A stretch of 64,000 nt of DNA from Manganibacter manganicus (lineage in GTDB: Bacteria > Pseudomonadota > Alphaproteobacteria > Rhizobiales > Rhizobiaceae), in contig NZ_MDET01000001.1 of the NCBI RefSeq assembly GCF_002075885.1, positions 380,793-444,792 on the forward strand. The letters are read 5' to 3'. The notes beneath the pieces were generated by a model. It made no database searches and was not told where the DNA came from. It worked only from the letters and a program-made list of their open reading frames with translations. Positions 28,675-37,238 of the stretch are shown piece by piece (position 1 is the first letter of the stretch; every line of letters starts with the position of its first letter). A program made the position numbers and the translations under genes.

Positions 28675-30066
28675 ATGGTAGCGCAGACGCAGGAGGCGGG
28701 GACGAACTGGTTCAGCCGTGCCCGGACGGTGGCAAAGCCCGGCTATAGCCGATGGATGGTGCCGCCAGCCGCACTTTGTGTGCATCTTTGTATCGGTCAG
28801 GCCTACGCATACAGCGTGTTCAACTTGCCGATGACCAAGCTGATCGGCATCACCGAATCGGCACCTGACGACTGGAAGTTGACGGAACTGGGCTGGATCT
28901 TTTCGCTGGCTATCTTCTTCCTCGGCGTTTCGTCGGCAGTGTTTGGCCGATGGGTGGAGGAGGGCGGCCCGCGCAAGGCCATGTTCACTGCGGCCTGCTG
29001 CTGGGCGGCCGGCTTCTTCATTTCGGCCATCGGCGTTTCCATCCACAATCTGTGGGTGATCTATCTCGGCTATGGCGTACTGGGCGGCATTGCGCTTGGA
29101 ATCGGCTACATTTCGCCGGTTTCGACGCTGATCAAATGGTTCCCCGATCGGCCGGGCATGGCGACTGGCATGGCCATCATGGGCTTCGGCGGCGGTGCCT
29201 TCATCGCTTCGCCGCTGTCAGTGTGGCTGATGAGGAAATTCACCACTGACACCCATGTCGGCGTGATGGAAACCTTCATCGTGCTCGGGGTGGTCTATTT
29301 CATCTTCATGGTCGTCGGTTCGATTATCGTGCGTGTTCCGCCGGCTGACTGGAAGCCTGAGGGTTATGTCGCACCGAAGGAGAACAAGCTCATCAGCAAG
29401 AACGACGTCTTTGTCTATGACGCGCTGAAGACGCCGCAGTTCTGGCTGATCTGGGTCATTCTGTGCGTGAATACGACCGCCGGCATCGGCGTTCTGGGAC
29501 AAGCCTCGGCCATGAGCCAGGAAATGTTTCCGGGCCTGATTACTCCGATCGCGGCGGCGGGCCTTGTCGGCCTGATGAGCCTGTTCAACATGGGCGGCCG
29601 CTTCGCCTGGGCGACGACGTCGGATTTTATTGGCCGTAAGAACACCTATTTCGTGTTCATGGTGCTGGGTTTCATCCTATACTGTCTGGTGCCTTATACT
29701 GGTTCGATCGGCAGTGTTGCTGGTTTTGTCGTCTGCTTCTGCATCATCATCTCGATGTATGGCGGCGGTTTCTCGACGGTTCCGGCCTATCTGCGTGACA
29801 TGTTCGGCACCCGCTATGTCGGTGCCATTCATGGCCTGTTGCTCACGGCCTGGTCGGCAGCCGGCATCTTCGGCCCGGTGCTGGTGAATTATATTCGCCA
29901 GTACAATATCACCCACAATGTGCCGAAGGCGCAGGCCTACAACACTACCATGTACATCATGGCGGGCCTGTTCGTGATCGGTTTCATCTGCAATCTGGCG
30001 GTACGCGCGGTCAATGAGCGCCACCATATGAAAGCCGAGCGCGAAGCGCTTGCGGCGGCCAACTGA
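28675..30066 (+). CDS. OFA-family MFS transporter (oxalate/formate antiporter type)
   Basis: A 463-residue, 12-helix major facilitator. It starts after GGGAGGG at 28675. The N-terminal region YSRWMVPPAALCVHLCIGQAYAYSVFNLPM is typical of the OFA subfamily, and loops such as GRWVEEGGPRKAM and WFPDRPGMATGMAIMGFGGGAFI follow. OFA members exchange small carboxylates, but many have other anions as substrates. A 42-residue membrane protein follows 16 bp downstream, a pairing seen with other OFA transporters. It is not clear whether it serves the cox-like enzyme. Confidence 0.9.
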   Translation: MVAQTQEAGTNWFSRARTVAKPGYSRWMVPPAALCVHLCIGQAYAYSVFNLPMTKLIGITESAPDDWKLTELGWIFSLAIFFLGVSSAVFGRWVEEGGPRKAMFTAACCWAAGFFISAIGVSIHNLWVIYLGYGVLGGIALGIGYISPVSTLIKWFPDRPGMATGMAIMGFGGGAFIASPLSVWLMRKFTTDTHVGVMETFIVLGVVYFIFMVVGSIIVRVPPADWKPEGYVAPKENKLISKNDVFVYDALKTPQFWLIWVILCVNTTAGIGVLGQASAMSQEMFPGLITPIAAAGLVGLMSLFNMGGRFAWATTSDFIGRKNTYFVFMVLGFILYCLVPYTGSIGSVAGFVVCFCIIISMYGGGFSTVPAYLRDMFGTRYVGAIHGLLLTAWSAAGIFGPVLVNYIRQYNITHNVPKAQAYNTTMYIMAGLFVIGFICNLAVRAVNERHHMKAEREALAAAN

Positions 30067-30082
30067 AAGTGAGGAGGCTTCC

Positions 30083-30211
30083 ATGAATGACATGAACGAG
30101 AAAAGGACCACGCCTCTTCAACTCATCCTTGCCTGGGGCTTCGTTGGTATTCCTTTGGTCTGGGGGGTGCTGCAAACCCTCGCCAACGCGATGAAACTGT
30201 TCATCCACTGA
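30083..30211 (+). CDS. MFS transporter small subunit (42 aa)
   Basis: A 42-residue protein (NDMNEKRTTPLQLILAWGF then VGIPLVWGVLQTLANAMKLF) with one membrane helix and a short charged N terminus. GAGGAGG stands 6 nt before the ATG. It begins 16 bp after the OFA transporter stop and is followed at once by a strong terminator, so it is in the same operon. Small proteins of this size and sequence style accompany OFA transporters and are annotated as their small subunit; the assignment here rests on position and on the AWGFVGIPLxWGVxxT motif. Confidence 0.75.
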   Translation: MNDMNEKRTTPLQLILAWGFVGIPLVWGVLQTLANAMKLFIH

Positions 30212-30217
30212 CATGAT

Positions 30218-30253
30218 GCGGCGTCGCCCTTGAGGCGACGCCGCTTGCTTCTT
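30218..30253 (+). terminator. intrinsic terminator after the transporter operon
   Basis: A perfect 11-bp stem, GCGGCGTCGCC/GGCGACGCCGC, with a 5-base loop, followed by TTGCTTCTT. It lies 6 bp after the small-subunit stop and just before the convergent GNAT gene. Confidence 0.85.
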
Positions 30254-30740
30254 ATCCCGGCAACAATTCGTGGGCGAAATAACGGACGGTTTTTCTGCCG
30301 CCATGAATGTCCGCGGTGCCGACTTCGCGAAAGCCGAGTCGTGCGTGAAAGGCGTCCGAAGCCGGATTGGGTGGCGCGGCATTGACCTCGCAGACCACGA
30401 TCTCGTGCCCTGCCTGAACTGCGTATTCGAACAGGTCGCCATAGAGATTGCGGGCGTGGCCACGTCCGCGTGCAGCGCCATCGACGGCTATCCGATCGAC
30501 ATAGACGAAGCGGTCAAAACGCTGCCGGAACCACTGGAAGTTCGGGCTGTCATAAGCCGCATCCTGATCGAAGGCGATGATGAAGGCTTCGAGGGAACCG
30601 ATGCGGCGGCTGTAGAAGGCCGCGCCGAGCATGGATGACAAGCGCAGCGGCTCCAGCCATGAGAGTTCTTCCGCATGACTGTTGTTAAGTGCCAGCACGG
30701 CCGGTTCGTCCGAGGACGAGATGGGTTCGATGGGCAGCAT
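30252..30740 (-). CDS. GNAT-family acetyltransferase
   Basis: A 162-residue protein of the GNAT fold, COG3818-like. The acetyl-CoA binding motif A is VDRIAVDGAARGRGHARNLYGDLFEYA (R/Q-x-x-G-x-G/A). ICEVNAAPPNPASDAFHARLGFREVG-type sequence follows and is typical of this group (VCEVN...PN..S..FH...GF). It acetylates an unknown amine. It is convergent with the OFA operon and divergent from the TerC gene. Confidence 0.82.
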   Translation of the reverse strand: MLPIEPISSSDEPAVLALNNSHAEELSWLEPLRLSSMLGAAFYSRRIGSLEAFIIAFDQDAAYDSPNFQWFRQRFDRFVYVDRIAVDGAARGRGHARNLYGDLFEYAVQAGHEIVVCEVNAAPPNPASDAFHARLGFREVGTADIHGGRKTVRYFAHELLPG

Positions 30741-30901
30741 GGTTGTCGTCCCTGGGTAACTATGAATGAGGCCCTAGCATCGGTTGAGGTCGGGTGGAAG
30801 CGGCGGTGCCAAAACCTTGACAGGTGCGCAGGTGAAACCGAATACCTGTCGTGTAGGCGGCAATTCACGGAGAACCGGGTCGCATGACAGGAGCGCAGTG
30901 A
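30741..30901 (+). promoter_or_regulatory. structured leader of the TerC gene, possible cis-acting RNA
   Basis: GACAGGT (30819-30825) can pair with ACCTGTC (30844-30850). The overlapping segment CCTGTCGTG (30845-30853) can instead pair with CATGACAGG (30883-30891), 9 bp with one G-U pair, which covers the Shine-Dalgarno AGGAG (30889-30893). The two helices exclude each other, the arrangement of a translational switch. It does not match the yybP-ykoY (Mn2+) consensus that often precedes TerC genes. Confidence 0.45.
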
Positions 30902-31576
30902 ATGCCGTTCGGGATCGATCAGGCCGCCATTGCGGCCTATGTCGAGGTTATCGTCATCAATCTGGTTCTATCCGGTGACAATGTCGTGGTCATCGGCATG
31001 GCAGCGGCTGCTCTGCCGAGGGATCTGCGCAAGAAGGCGATCTTTGCAGGCATCGCCGCGGCGGCCGTCATTCGGGTGGTCTTTGCCGTTGTCGCCGTCG
31101 AACTTCTAAAAATTCCGGGCATCATGCTGGTTGGCGGCCTGCTTCTGTTGTGGGTATGCTGGAACCTCTTCAGGGAACTTTATTCCGGTGACCAGCAGGA
31201 GCTTGAACCGGACATGGCCGGCGAGGGCGCCATGGCGGTTGCCAAACCGGGCAAGAGGCTGCGCCAGGCGATCATCCAGATCGTCGTCGCTGACGTGTCG
31301 ATGTCGCTCGACAATGTGCTGGCCGTGGCGGGTGCAGCCAGCGATCAACTCGATGCTCTGGTGTTTGGCCTGATTTTGTCGGTGTTGTTGATGGCGGTTG
31401 CCTCGACGCTGGTTGCCGCCTTGCTCGCGCGATATCGGTGGATCGGCTGGGCGGGGCTTGCGATCATCGTTTACGTCGCGCTGGGGATGCTCTACGACGG
31501 CGGCGGTCAACTGATGCAAATCGACTTCGGTGCGCTGCTCCCCGCATGGGCGGGCGATGCTGTTTCTGCCGGGTAA
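30902..31576 (+). CDS. TerC-family (YjbE-type) integral membrane protein
   Basis: A 224-residue membrane protein with about seven helices. Both TerC acidic motifs are present: NLVLSGDNVVVIGMAAAALP near the start and DVSMSLDNVLAVAG in the second half, which put Asp/Asn in the membrane for ion handling. Relatives (Alx, YkoY, MeeF/Y) export manganese or supply metal to secreted proteins. AGGAG precedes the ATG. Its leader may form alternative structures (30819-30901), so metal- or pH-dependent control is possible. Confidence 0.88.
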   Translation: MPFGIDQAAIAAYVEVIVINLVLSGDNVVVIGMAAAALPRDLRKKAIFAGIAAAAVIRVVFAVVAVELLKIPGIMLVGGLLLLWVCWNLFRELYSGDQQELEPDMAGEGAMAVAKPGKRLRQAIIQIVVADVSMSLDNVLAVAGAASDQLDALVFGLILSVLLMAVASTLVAALLARYRWIGWAGLAIIVYVALGMLYDGGGQLMQIDFGALLPAWAGDAVSAG

Positions 31577-31692
31577 ATCCCGCTGTCAAATTTGACCATA
31601 TGGACAAGATCGAGGGCCCGTCCCATAGTTGTCGGGCGGATATAAAATCATAAGGTCGGCTCCGCGGACGGCCTCAATCAGAGGGTCAGGCA
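31577..31692 (+). promoter_or_regulatory. upstream region of the BMP-type ABC importer
   Basis: It contains a 12-bp perfect palindrome GTCAAATTTGAC (31585-31596), overlapping a near-palindrome TTGACCATATGGACAA (31592-31607). The stem GCCCG/CGGGC and an A/T-rich stretch TATAAAATCATAA follow. This looks like an operator and promoter for the importer; the regulator is unknown. Confidence 0.4.
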
Positions 31693-32724
31693 ATGAACAA
31701 TGGGAGCAAGGGCAAGGCTATGCTGAATGGTGGGCTTTCCCGGCGCGCGGTGCTGGAACTGGGTGTTCTCGGTCTTGCTGTGACGGCGTTGCCGCGCGGC
31801 GCCATGGCCGAGGACAAGAAGCTCAAGGTCGCGGCGGTTTTCGCCACACCGATTGAGGAGCCCTGGGACCATCAGGTGCATGTCGCGCTGCAACAGGCGC
31901 AAAAGGAACTCGGCATCGACTACAAATGGTCCGAGAAGGTGCAGACCGCCGATTTCGGCCGAGTCATGCGCGAATACGCGCAAGGCGGCTACGATTTGTT
32001 AATGGGCGACGCTTTCGCCGCCGAGCGTGAATCGCGTCGCACGGCCAAACAGTTTCCCAAGGTGGCATTTTTGTTCGGCTCGGGTGCAGGTCCGGCGGAG
32101 CCGAATTTCGGCGTCTTCGACAACTGGATCCATGAACCGGCGTATCTGTCCGGCATGATCGCCGGCAAGATGTCGAAATCGGGCACGATCGGGGCGGTAG
32201 CCGCGATGGGCATTCCGGAGGTCAACCGGCTGGTTAATGCTTTCTTCGCCGGCGCGCGCGAGGTCAACAAGGACATCAAGCGCAAGGTTTCCTTCATCGG
32301 CTCCTTTTTCGATCCGCCAAAGGCCAAAGAAGCCGCGCTTGCCCAGATCGATGCCGGCGTGGACGTGATCTATGCCGAGCGCTTCGGGGTCATCGAGGCA
32401 GCCCAGCAGAAGGGCATTTATGCCATTTCCAACATGTCCGACCAGTCGAGCCTTGCGCCCGAGACAGTGATTACCGGGCCGGTGTGGAACATGTTTCCGA
32501 CGGTCGAGCAGGCGGTGAAACTGGTCAGGGCCGGCGTATTCACCGCGCAGGACTATGGCGATTTCTCGCGCATGGCCAAGGGCGGGTCCTCACTCGCGCC
32601 CTACCACAAGTTCGAGCAGATCCTGCCGGCAGAGGTGAAGGATATGGTGGAGAAGCGCAAGACCGAGATCATGGACGGCATCTTCCGCGTCGATGTGGAC
32701 GAAAACACGCCAAGCTCGGATTGA
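31693..32724 (+). CDS. BMP-family ABC transporter substrate-binding protein
   Basis: A 343-residue periplasmic binding protein of the basic membrane protein (PnrA/Med) family. It has a Tat-like signal (LSRRAVLELGVLGLAVTALPRGAMA, cleavage after AMA). The mature protein starts EDKKLKVAAVFATPIEEPWD. Conserved BMP segments include GYDLLMGDAFA, FGVFDNWIHEPAYLSGMIAGKMSK and DVIYAERFGVIEAAQQKG. BMP proteins usually bind nucleosides or purines. It heads an operon with a two-domain ATPase and two permeases. Confidence 0.9.
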   Translation: MNNGSKGKAMLNGGLSRRAVLELGVLGLAVTALPRGAMAEDKKLKVAAVFATPIEEPWDHQVHVALQQAQKELGIDYKWSEKVQTADFGRVMREYAQGGYDLLMGDAFAAERESRRTAKQFPKVAFLFGSGAGPAEPNFGVFDNWIHEPAYLSGMIAGKMSKSGTIGAVAAMGIPEVNRLVNAFFAGAREVNKDIKRKVSFIGSFFDPPKAKEAALAQIDAGVDVIYAERFGVIEAAQQKGIYAISNMSDQSSLAPETVITGPVWNMFPTVEQAVKLVRAGVFTAQDYGDFSRMAKGGSSLAPYHKFEQILPAEVKDMVEKRKTEIMDGIFRVDVDENTPSSD

Positions 32725-32765
32725 GCCGATCATCGCGCTGAACGCCGTGCCTCAAATCGCTGACT

Positions 32766-32785
32766 TTCCGGCCTACGGGCCGGAA
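32766..32785 (+). promoter_or_regulatory. intercistronic hairpin after the binding-protein gene
   Basis: TTCCGGCC-TACG-GGCCGGAA forms a perfect 8-bp stem with a UACG tetraloop. It lies in the 122-bp gap between the binding-protein gene and the ATPase gene, where such hairpins commonly stabilise the upstream mRNA to give excess binding protein. There is no T tract. Confidence 0.6.
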
Positions 32786-32846
32786 GGATGTGTCTTGAGT
32801 TTCACTCCACTATGGTTGCCTGACTCTCATATCTTTGCGCTCTTCC

Positions 32847-34361
32847 ATGTCGCCTGATGTCCCTCTTATCGAAATGCGTGGCATTTCCAAAAGCTTCGGT
32901 GCCGTAAAGGCGAACCAGGCGGTGGATCTTGTCGTTGGGCGCGGCGAGATCCTTGGCCTGCTCGGCGAAAACGGCGCCGGCAAGACGACGCTGATGAACA
33001 TCCTGTTCGGTGCCTACCAGCCCGATGCCGGTGAAATCTTCATCGAGGGGAAGCCGACTGTCATCAACAGTTCGGCCGATGCGCTGGCCGCCGGCATCGG
33101 CATGGTGCATCAGCATTTCCACCTTGCCGGACGAATGAGCGTGCTGGAAAACCTTTTGATCGGCATTCCCGGAAAAAACGGGCGGCTCGACCGGGCAGGC
33201 GCATTGGTAAAGCTTGCCGAGATTGCCGACCGTTACGGGTTGAAGCTCGACCCCGATGTCGCTGTTTCCAGCCTGTCCATCGGCGAGCAGCAACGGCTTG
33301 AAATCGTCAAGGCGCTTTATCGTGGCGCCAAACTGCTTATCCTCGACGAACCCACGGCGGTACTGGCGCCGGGGGAAGTCGAAGGGCTGTTTGCGGCGCT
33401 GCGCGCCATGACCCAACAGGGACTGGGCATTATCTTCATCTCGCACAAGCTGAACGAGGTGCGGGCGCTCACACACCGCTGCACGGTGCTGCGGCATGGG
33501 CGCGTTGCCGGCCGTGTCGACCGGCCTGCCGAGACTGCGACGGCAGAGATGGCTCGGCTGATGTGCGGTCATGAGATCGTGCCACCGGCCAAGGGGCCTT
33601 CGGTTCCGGGTTCGGCAGTGCTGCAACTGGAGCGTGTTTCGACGGATGGCCCCGGTATGCCGCTGCGCGACGTCTCGCTTTCCGTGCGCGAGGGCGAAAT
33701 TGTCGGCATTGCCGGCGTTTCCGGCAATGGTCAGCGCGCATTGGCAGATGTCGTTTCAGGCATGCTACGGCCCAATGCCGGGCAGATCGAGATCGGCGGC
33801 AAGGCGGTTTCGCGTTTCACGCCGCGCGAGGTCCAGGCACTCGGCCTTGGCCGCATCCCCGAAGACCGCATGACGACGGGGCTGGTGACCAACCTGCCGC
33901 TTGCCGATTCCATGGTGTTGCCGCGCGTCGGCACGGAGGCTTTCAGCCGCAAGGGCCTGCTAAAGCCGGGCGCGATCATCGCCTTCGCCGAAGAGCAGAT
34001 CAAGGCCTATGATATACGCTGTCCCGGCCCGATGATCCGGGCCGGCGCGCTATCGGGCGGTAATCTCCAAAAGGCACTGCTGGCGCGTGAACTCGCCTTC
34101 GATCCGAAGGTGCTGATCGCCGCCCAGCCAACGCGCGGGCTCGACATAGGTGCTGCGCGCTTCGTGCATGAAAAATTCCTGGCCTTGCGGGAAAGACGCT
34201 GCGGTATCCTGGTGATCAGCGAAGACCTGGAGGAATTGTTGACGCTCTCTGATCGCATCGCTGTGATGTATGAGGGACGCATCGCAGGCATGCTCGATGC
34301 CGCCGATGCCACGGTCGCACGACTCGGCATGCTGATGAGCGGCGCGGAGGGGAACGCCTGA
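32847..34361 (+). CDS. BMP-type importer, double ABC ATPase
   Basis: A 504-residue ATPase with two nucleotide-binding domains, the RbsA/NupA layout. Domain 1 is complete: Walker A GENGAGKTTLMN, signature SSLSIGEQQRLEIVKAL, Walker B LLILDEPTAVL. Domain 2 has a poor Walker A (GVSGNGQRALADV, no Lys), a good signature LSGGNLQKALLAREL and an altered Walker B (VLIAAQPTRGLD), as is usual in this family. The ATG at 32847 is chosen over an in-frame TTG at 32835; neither has a clear ribosome site. Its stop overlaps the first permease start. Confidence 0.9.
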   Translation: MSPDVPLIEMRGISKSFGAVKANQAVDLVVGRGEILGLLGENGAGKTTLMNILFGAYQPDAGEIFIEGKPTVINSSADALAAGIGMVHQHFHLAGRMSVLENLLIGIPGKNGRLDRAGALVKLAEIADRYGLKLDPDVAVSSLSIGEQQRLEIVKALYRGAKLLILDEPTAVLAPGEVEGLFAALRAMTQQGLGIIFISHKLNEVRALTHRCTVLRHGRVAGRVDRPAETATAEMARLMCGHEIVPPAKGPSVPGSAVLQLERVSTDGPGMPLRDVSLSVREGEIVGIAGVSGNGQRALADVVSGMLRPNAGQIEIGGKAVSRFTPREVQALGLGRIPEDRMTTGLVTNLPLADSMVLPRVGTEAFSRKGLLKPGAIIAFAEEQIKAYDIRCPGPMIRAGALSGGNLQKALLARELAFDPKVLIAAQPTRGLDIGAARFVHEKFLALRERRCGILVISEDLEELLTLSDRIAVMYEGRIAGMLDAADATVARLGMLMSGAEGNA

Positions 34362-35416
34362 TGCTGCGTCTGGAGCCTCGCCAGCGGACACCCGGTTGGT
34401 TCAACCTCGCTTTACCCTTCGCGGCCATTATTGCCACATTGGTTCTGTGCAGCGGCCTCATCAAGATGGCCGGTGCCAGCGTCTTCCAGGCCTACGGCGT
34501 CATGCTCGATGCCTCGTTCGGCGACACCTACGCCGTCACGGAGACTCTGGTTCGGGCCACGCCGATGATCTTCACCGGGTTGGCGGTGGCGGTCGCGTTC
34601 CGGGCAAAATTCTGGAATATCGGTGCCGAGGGGCAATTGCTGGCAGGCGCGATGGCCGGTTGCTGGGTCGGCACGTTTCCGATGGCCGGCCCGCTGGCGA
34701 TGCTGCTGATGGCGATTGTCGGGGCTGTCGCCGGTGCCGCCGTCGCGCTTATTCCGGCGCTGCTGCGCGTCAAGCTCAAGGTCGATGACGTCGTCAGTTC
34801 GCTGCTGCTGAACTCCATTGTCTTCTATATCCTGATGGCGCTGATCGAGACAGTGTGGAAAGATCCGCTGTCGGGTTATCCGATCTCCCCGCCGATCGAG
34901 GATGCGGCCAATCTTCCGGTACTTCTCGCTGGCACGAGGCTGCATCTGGGCGTTCTGGTGGCTCTTATCGCGGCACCGGTCGTCTGGTTCGTCATTGCGC
35001 GCACCACGCTCGGTTTCAAGATCAGGGTGACGGGCGAAAACCCTGAAGCCGCGCGTTATGGGGGTATCGGTGTCGAGCGCATCATCGTGCTCGCGGCGAT
35101 CCTTTCAGGTGCGCTAGCCGGACTTGCCGGTGTTGCAGAAGTCGGCGGCGTGCATTTTCAGGTTATGAGCGACATTTCGCCGGGCTACGGTTATTCCGGT
35201 ATCGTCATCGCCATGCTGGCAAGGCTCAATCCTCTTGGCGTCGTGCCGGCGGCGATTTTTCTGGCGGCGGTGATGACCGGTGCTGAAGCGATGTCGCGCG
35301 CCACCGGCGTTCCGCCCTTCCTGTCCGATGTCATCCAGGGCATGGCGCTGCTGGCCATGCTGGTTGCGCTGCTGTTTACCGCCTATCGCATACGCCGCAG
35401 GGGAGGCGCGTCATGA
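34361..35416 (+). CDS. BMP-type importer permease 1
   Basis: A 351-residue membrane protein of the BPD_transp_2 (YufP-type) family with about ten helices. It carries the family segment FRAKFWNIGAEGQLLAGAM and the coupling region RVTGENPEAARYGGIGVERIIVLAAILSGALAGLAG. The ATG overlaps the ATPase stop (ATGA), so translation is coupled. With the second permease it forms the heterodimeric channel, probably for nucleosides. Confidence 0.9.
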   Translation: MLRLEPRQRTPGWFNLALPFAAIIATLVLCSGLIKMAGASVFQAYGVMLDASFGDTYAVTETLVRATPMIFTGLAVAVAFRAKFWNIGAEGQLLAGAMAGCWVGTFPMAGPLAMLLMAIVGAVAGAAVALIPALLRVKLKVDDVVSSLLLNSIVFYILMALIETVWKDPLSGYPISPPIEDAANLPVLLAGTRLHLGVLVALIAAPVVWFVIARTTLGFKIRVTGENPEAARYGGIGVERIIVLAAILSGALAGLAGVAEVGGVHFQVMSDISPGYGYSGIVIAMLARLNPLGVVPAAIFLAAVMTGAEAMSRATGVPPFLSDVIQGMALLAMLVALLFTAYRIRRRGGAS

Positions 35417-36357
35417 ATGCCGTGCTGGAACAGGTCTTCCAGGTCGGATTTCTCGCCGCCATCATTCGCATCGCGACGCCGCTGGCCTTCGCGACGCTGG
35501 GCGAGATGTTTTCGGAGCGCGCCGGCGTACTCAATCTCGGCATTGAAGGCATCATGCTGCTTTCAGCGATGACCGGCTTCACGACGGCGAGCCTCACTGG
35601 CAGCTTGTGGCTGGGCATCCTCGCTGCGATCATCACCGGGGCGCTGATGGGCGCGCTTCATGCCGTGCTGACGGTGGCGCTTGGCCTCAGCCAGCATGTT
35701 TGCGGCATCGGCGTGACGCTATTCGGCTCCGGCCTTGCCTATTTCTTTTATCGCCTGGTGTTCGGCCAGCAGTCAGTGCCGCCGAGCATCGAAGGTTTCA
35801 AGCCAGTCCCGATTCCCATCCTTTCGGATATTCCGGTCATCGGCCCGCCGATCTTCAACCAGTTCACACTGGTTTATCTGGCGATACTGGCTATTCCCAT
35901 CTCCGCCTTCCTGCTCTACCGCACGCCATGGGGGCTTTCGTTGCGCATGGTCGGCGAAAACCCGCGCGCTGCCGATTCCGCGGGCGTGAGCGTGATCGGC
36001 ATGCGCTTCCAGGCGGTGATGCTCGGCGGTGCATTGATGGGCGTGGCCGGCGCCTTCCTGACCATGGCGCAGTTCAATGCCTTTACCTTCGGCGTGATTT
36101 CGGGGCGCGGCTGGGTGGCGATTGCGCTGGTTGTCTTCGGGCGCTGGGATCCGTGGCGTTCTGCCGGTGCCGCGCTGCTGTTCGCCTTTGTCGATGCGCT
36201 GCAACTGCGATTGCAGGCCGCGGGACTGGGGCACATCCCTTATGAAATCTTCCTGATGCTGCCTTTCGTGCTGACTATCGTCGCCATGGCGTTGATGTCG
36301 CGCAATGCGGTGGCGCCCTCAGCTCTGCTCAAGCCGTTCCGGCGCGAGGAACGCTGA
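35413..36357 (+). CDS. BMP-type importer permease 2
   Basis: A 314-residue membrane protein of the YufQ-type permease family. The hallmark is TLGEMFSERAGVLNLGIEGIMLLSA near the N terminus, plus LRMVGENPRAADSAGVSV in the coupling loop. It overlaps permease 1 by 4 bp (ATGA) and is the last gene of the four-gene importer. The next gene, a LysR regulator of the phosphonate cluster, is convergent. Confidence 0.9.
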   Translation: MNAVLEQVFQVGFLAAIIRIATPLAFATLGEMFSERAGVLNLGIEGIMLLSAMTGFTTASLTGSLWLGILAAIITGALMGALHAVLTVALGLSQHVCGIGVTLFGSGLAYFFYRLVFGQQSVPPSIEGFKPVPIPILSDIPVIGPPIFNQFTLVYLAILAIPISAFLLYRTPWGLSLRMVGENPRAADSAGVSVIGMRFQAVMLGGALMGVAGAFLTMAQFNAFTFGVISGRGWVAIALVVFGRWDPWRSAGAALLFAFVDALQLRLQAAGLGHIPYEIFLMLPFVLTIVAMALMSRNAVAPSALLKPFRREER

Positions 36358-36371
36358 CGGCCGTTTCGGCG

Positions 36372-37238
36372 CTATTGCGCCAGTGTGCGGGCGATATCGA
36401 GGAAAGCGCGCATGGTCTTGGCCTGGCTGCGTTCGGAAAGGCAGATCAGCGATTCTTCCATCAGCATCGCCGGACCTTCGATCGGGATTTTCTTTAGTCG
36501 CGAGTCATTACCGAACTCGGCTTCCGAAACGAAGCCGATGCCGGCTCCCGAGGCCACAATCTCGCGAACCGCTTCGCGACCTTCCGCCTCGATTATCGGC
36601 TTCAGTTCAACGCCGATCTTCGCTGCGCTTTCCTCCAGCTTCTTGCGGGTGCGCGAACCGCGCTCGCGCATCACCAGGGGCAACTCGGCAAGATCGGTAA
36701 AGCTCAGGCTGGCGCGTTGCGCGACCGGCCGGCCTACAGCCGCAAAGGCAGTGATAGGAGAAGAATTCAGTGTGATGATCTCGAAGTCGCGTCCGGTCGG
36801 AACGTCGCCAAGCACGCCGATGTCGGCATCATAGCTGTAGAGGCTTTCAACGACGGTTTCGGTGTTTCCGGCCCGCATCGTTACCTTCACGCCCGGATAT
36901 TTTTCACGAAAGCTGCCCAATATGTGCAGCATATGATGCGCCGCGTCGGCGACGATGCGCAATGTGCCTGCCCGAAGCGCGCGCGATTCCGACAGAAGTT
37001 CCAAGGCCTGGCTTTCGGTATCGAACATTCTGCGCGTGATGGCGAGCAGCTTTTCACCGGCCGGCGTCAACGTCACCTGCTTGCGCTGCCGGTTGAAGAG
37101 AAGAATGTCATATTCTTCTTCTAACTTGCGCACCTGATCCGAAATCGCCGGTTGGGTCAGGAACAATTCTTCCGCTGCGCGCGAGAAGCCGCCGGTGATG
37201 GCGACATAATGGAAGGCTCGAAGCTGGACGTAGCGCAT
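36372..37238 (-). CDS. LysR-family regulator of the phosphonate cluster
   Basis: A 288-residue LysR-type regulator. The N-terminal winged HTH reads MRYVQLRAFHYVAITGGFSRAAEELFLTQPAISDQVRKLEEEYDILLFNR; the periplasmic-binding-like effector domain follows (about 90-285). The ATG at 37238 is chosen because an upstream TTG would add eight non-conserved residues. It is divergent from phnW with a 136-bp shared region that contains inverted repeats, the classic LysR arrangement, so it probably controls the aminoethylphosphonate genes and itself. The effector is inferred to be a phosphonate or pathway intermediate. Confidence 0.88.
   Translation of the reverse strand: MRYVQLRAFHYVAITGGFSRAAEELFLTQPAISDQVRKLEEEYDILLFNRQRKQVTLTPAGEKLLAITRRMFDTESQALELLSESRALRAGTLRIVADAAHHMLHILGSFREKYPGVKVTMRAGNTETVVESLYSYDADIGVLGDVPTGRDFEIITLNSSPITAFAAVGRPVAQRASLSFTDLAELPLVMRERGSRTRKKLEESAAKIGVELKPIIEAEGREAVREIVASGAGIGFVSEAEFGNDSRLKKIPIEGPAMLMEESLICLSERSQAKTMRAFLDIARTLAQ

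Noticed and set aside
30741..30901. yybP-ykoY manganese riboswitch before the TerC gene
   Set aside because: The conserved loop sequences of that class are not present; only alternative pairing with the ribosome site is seen.
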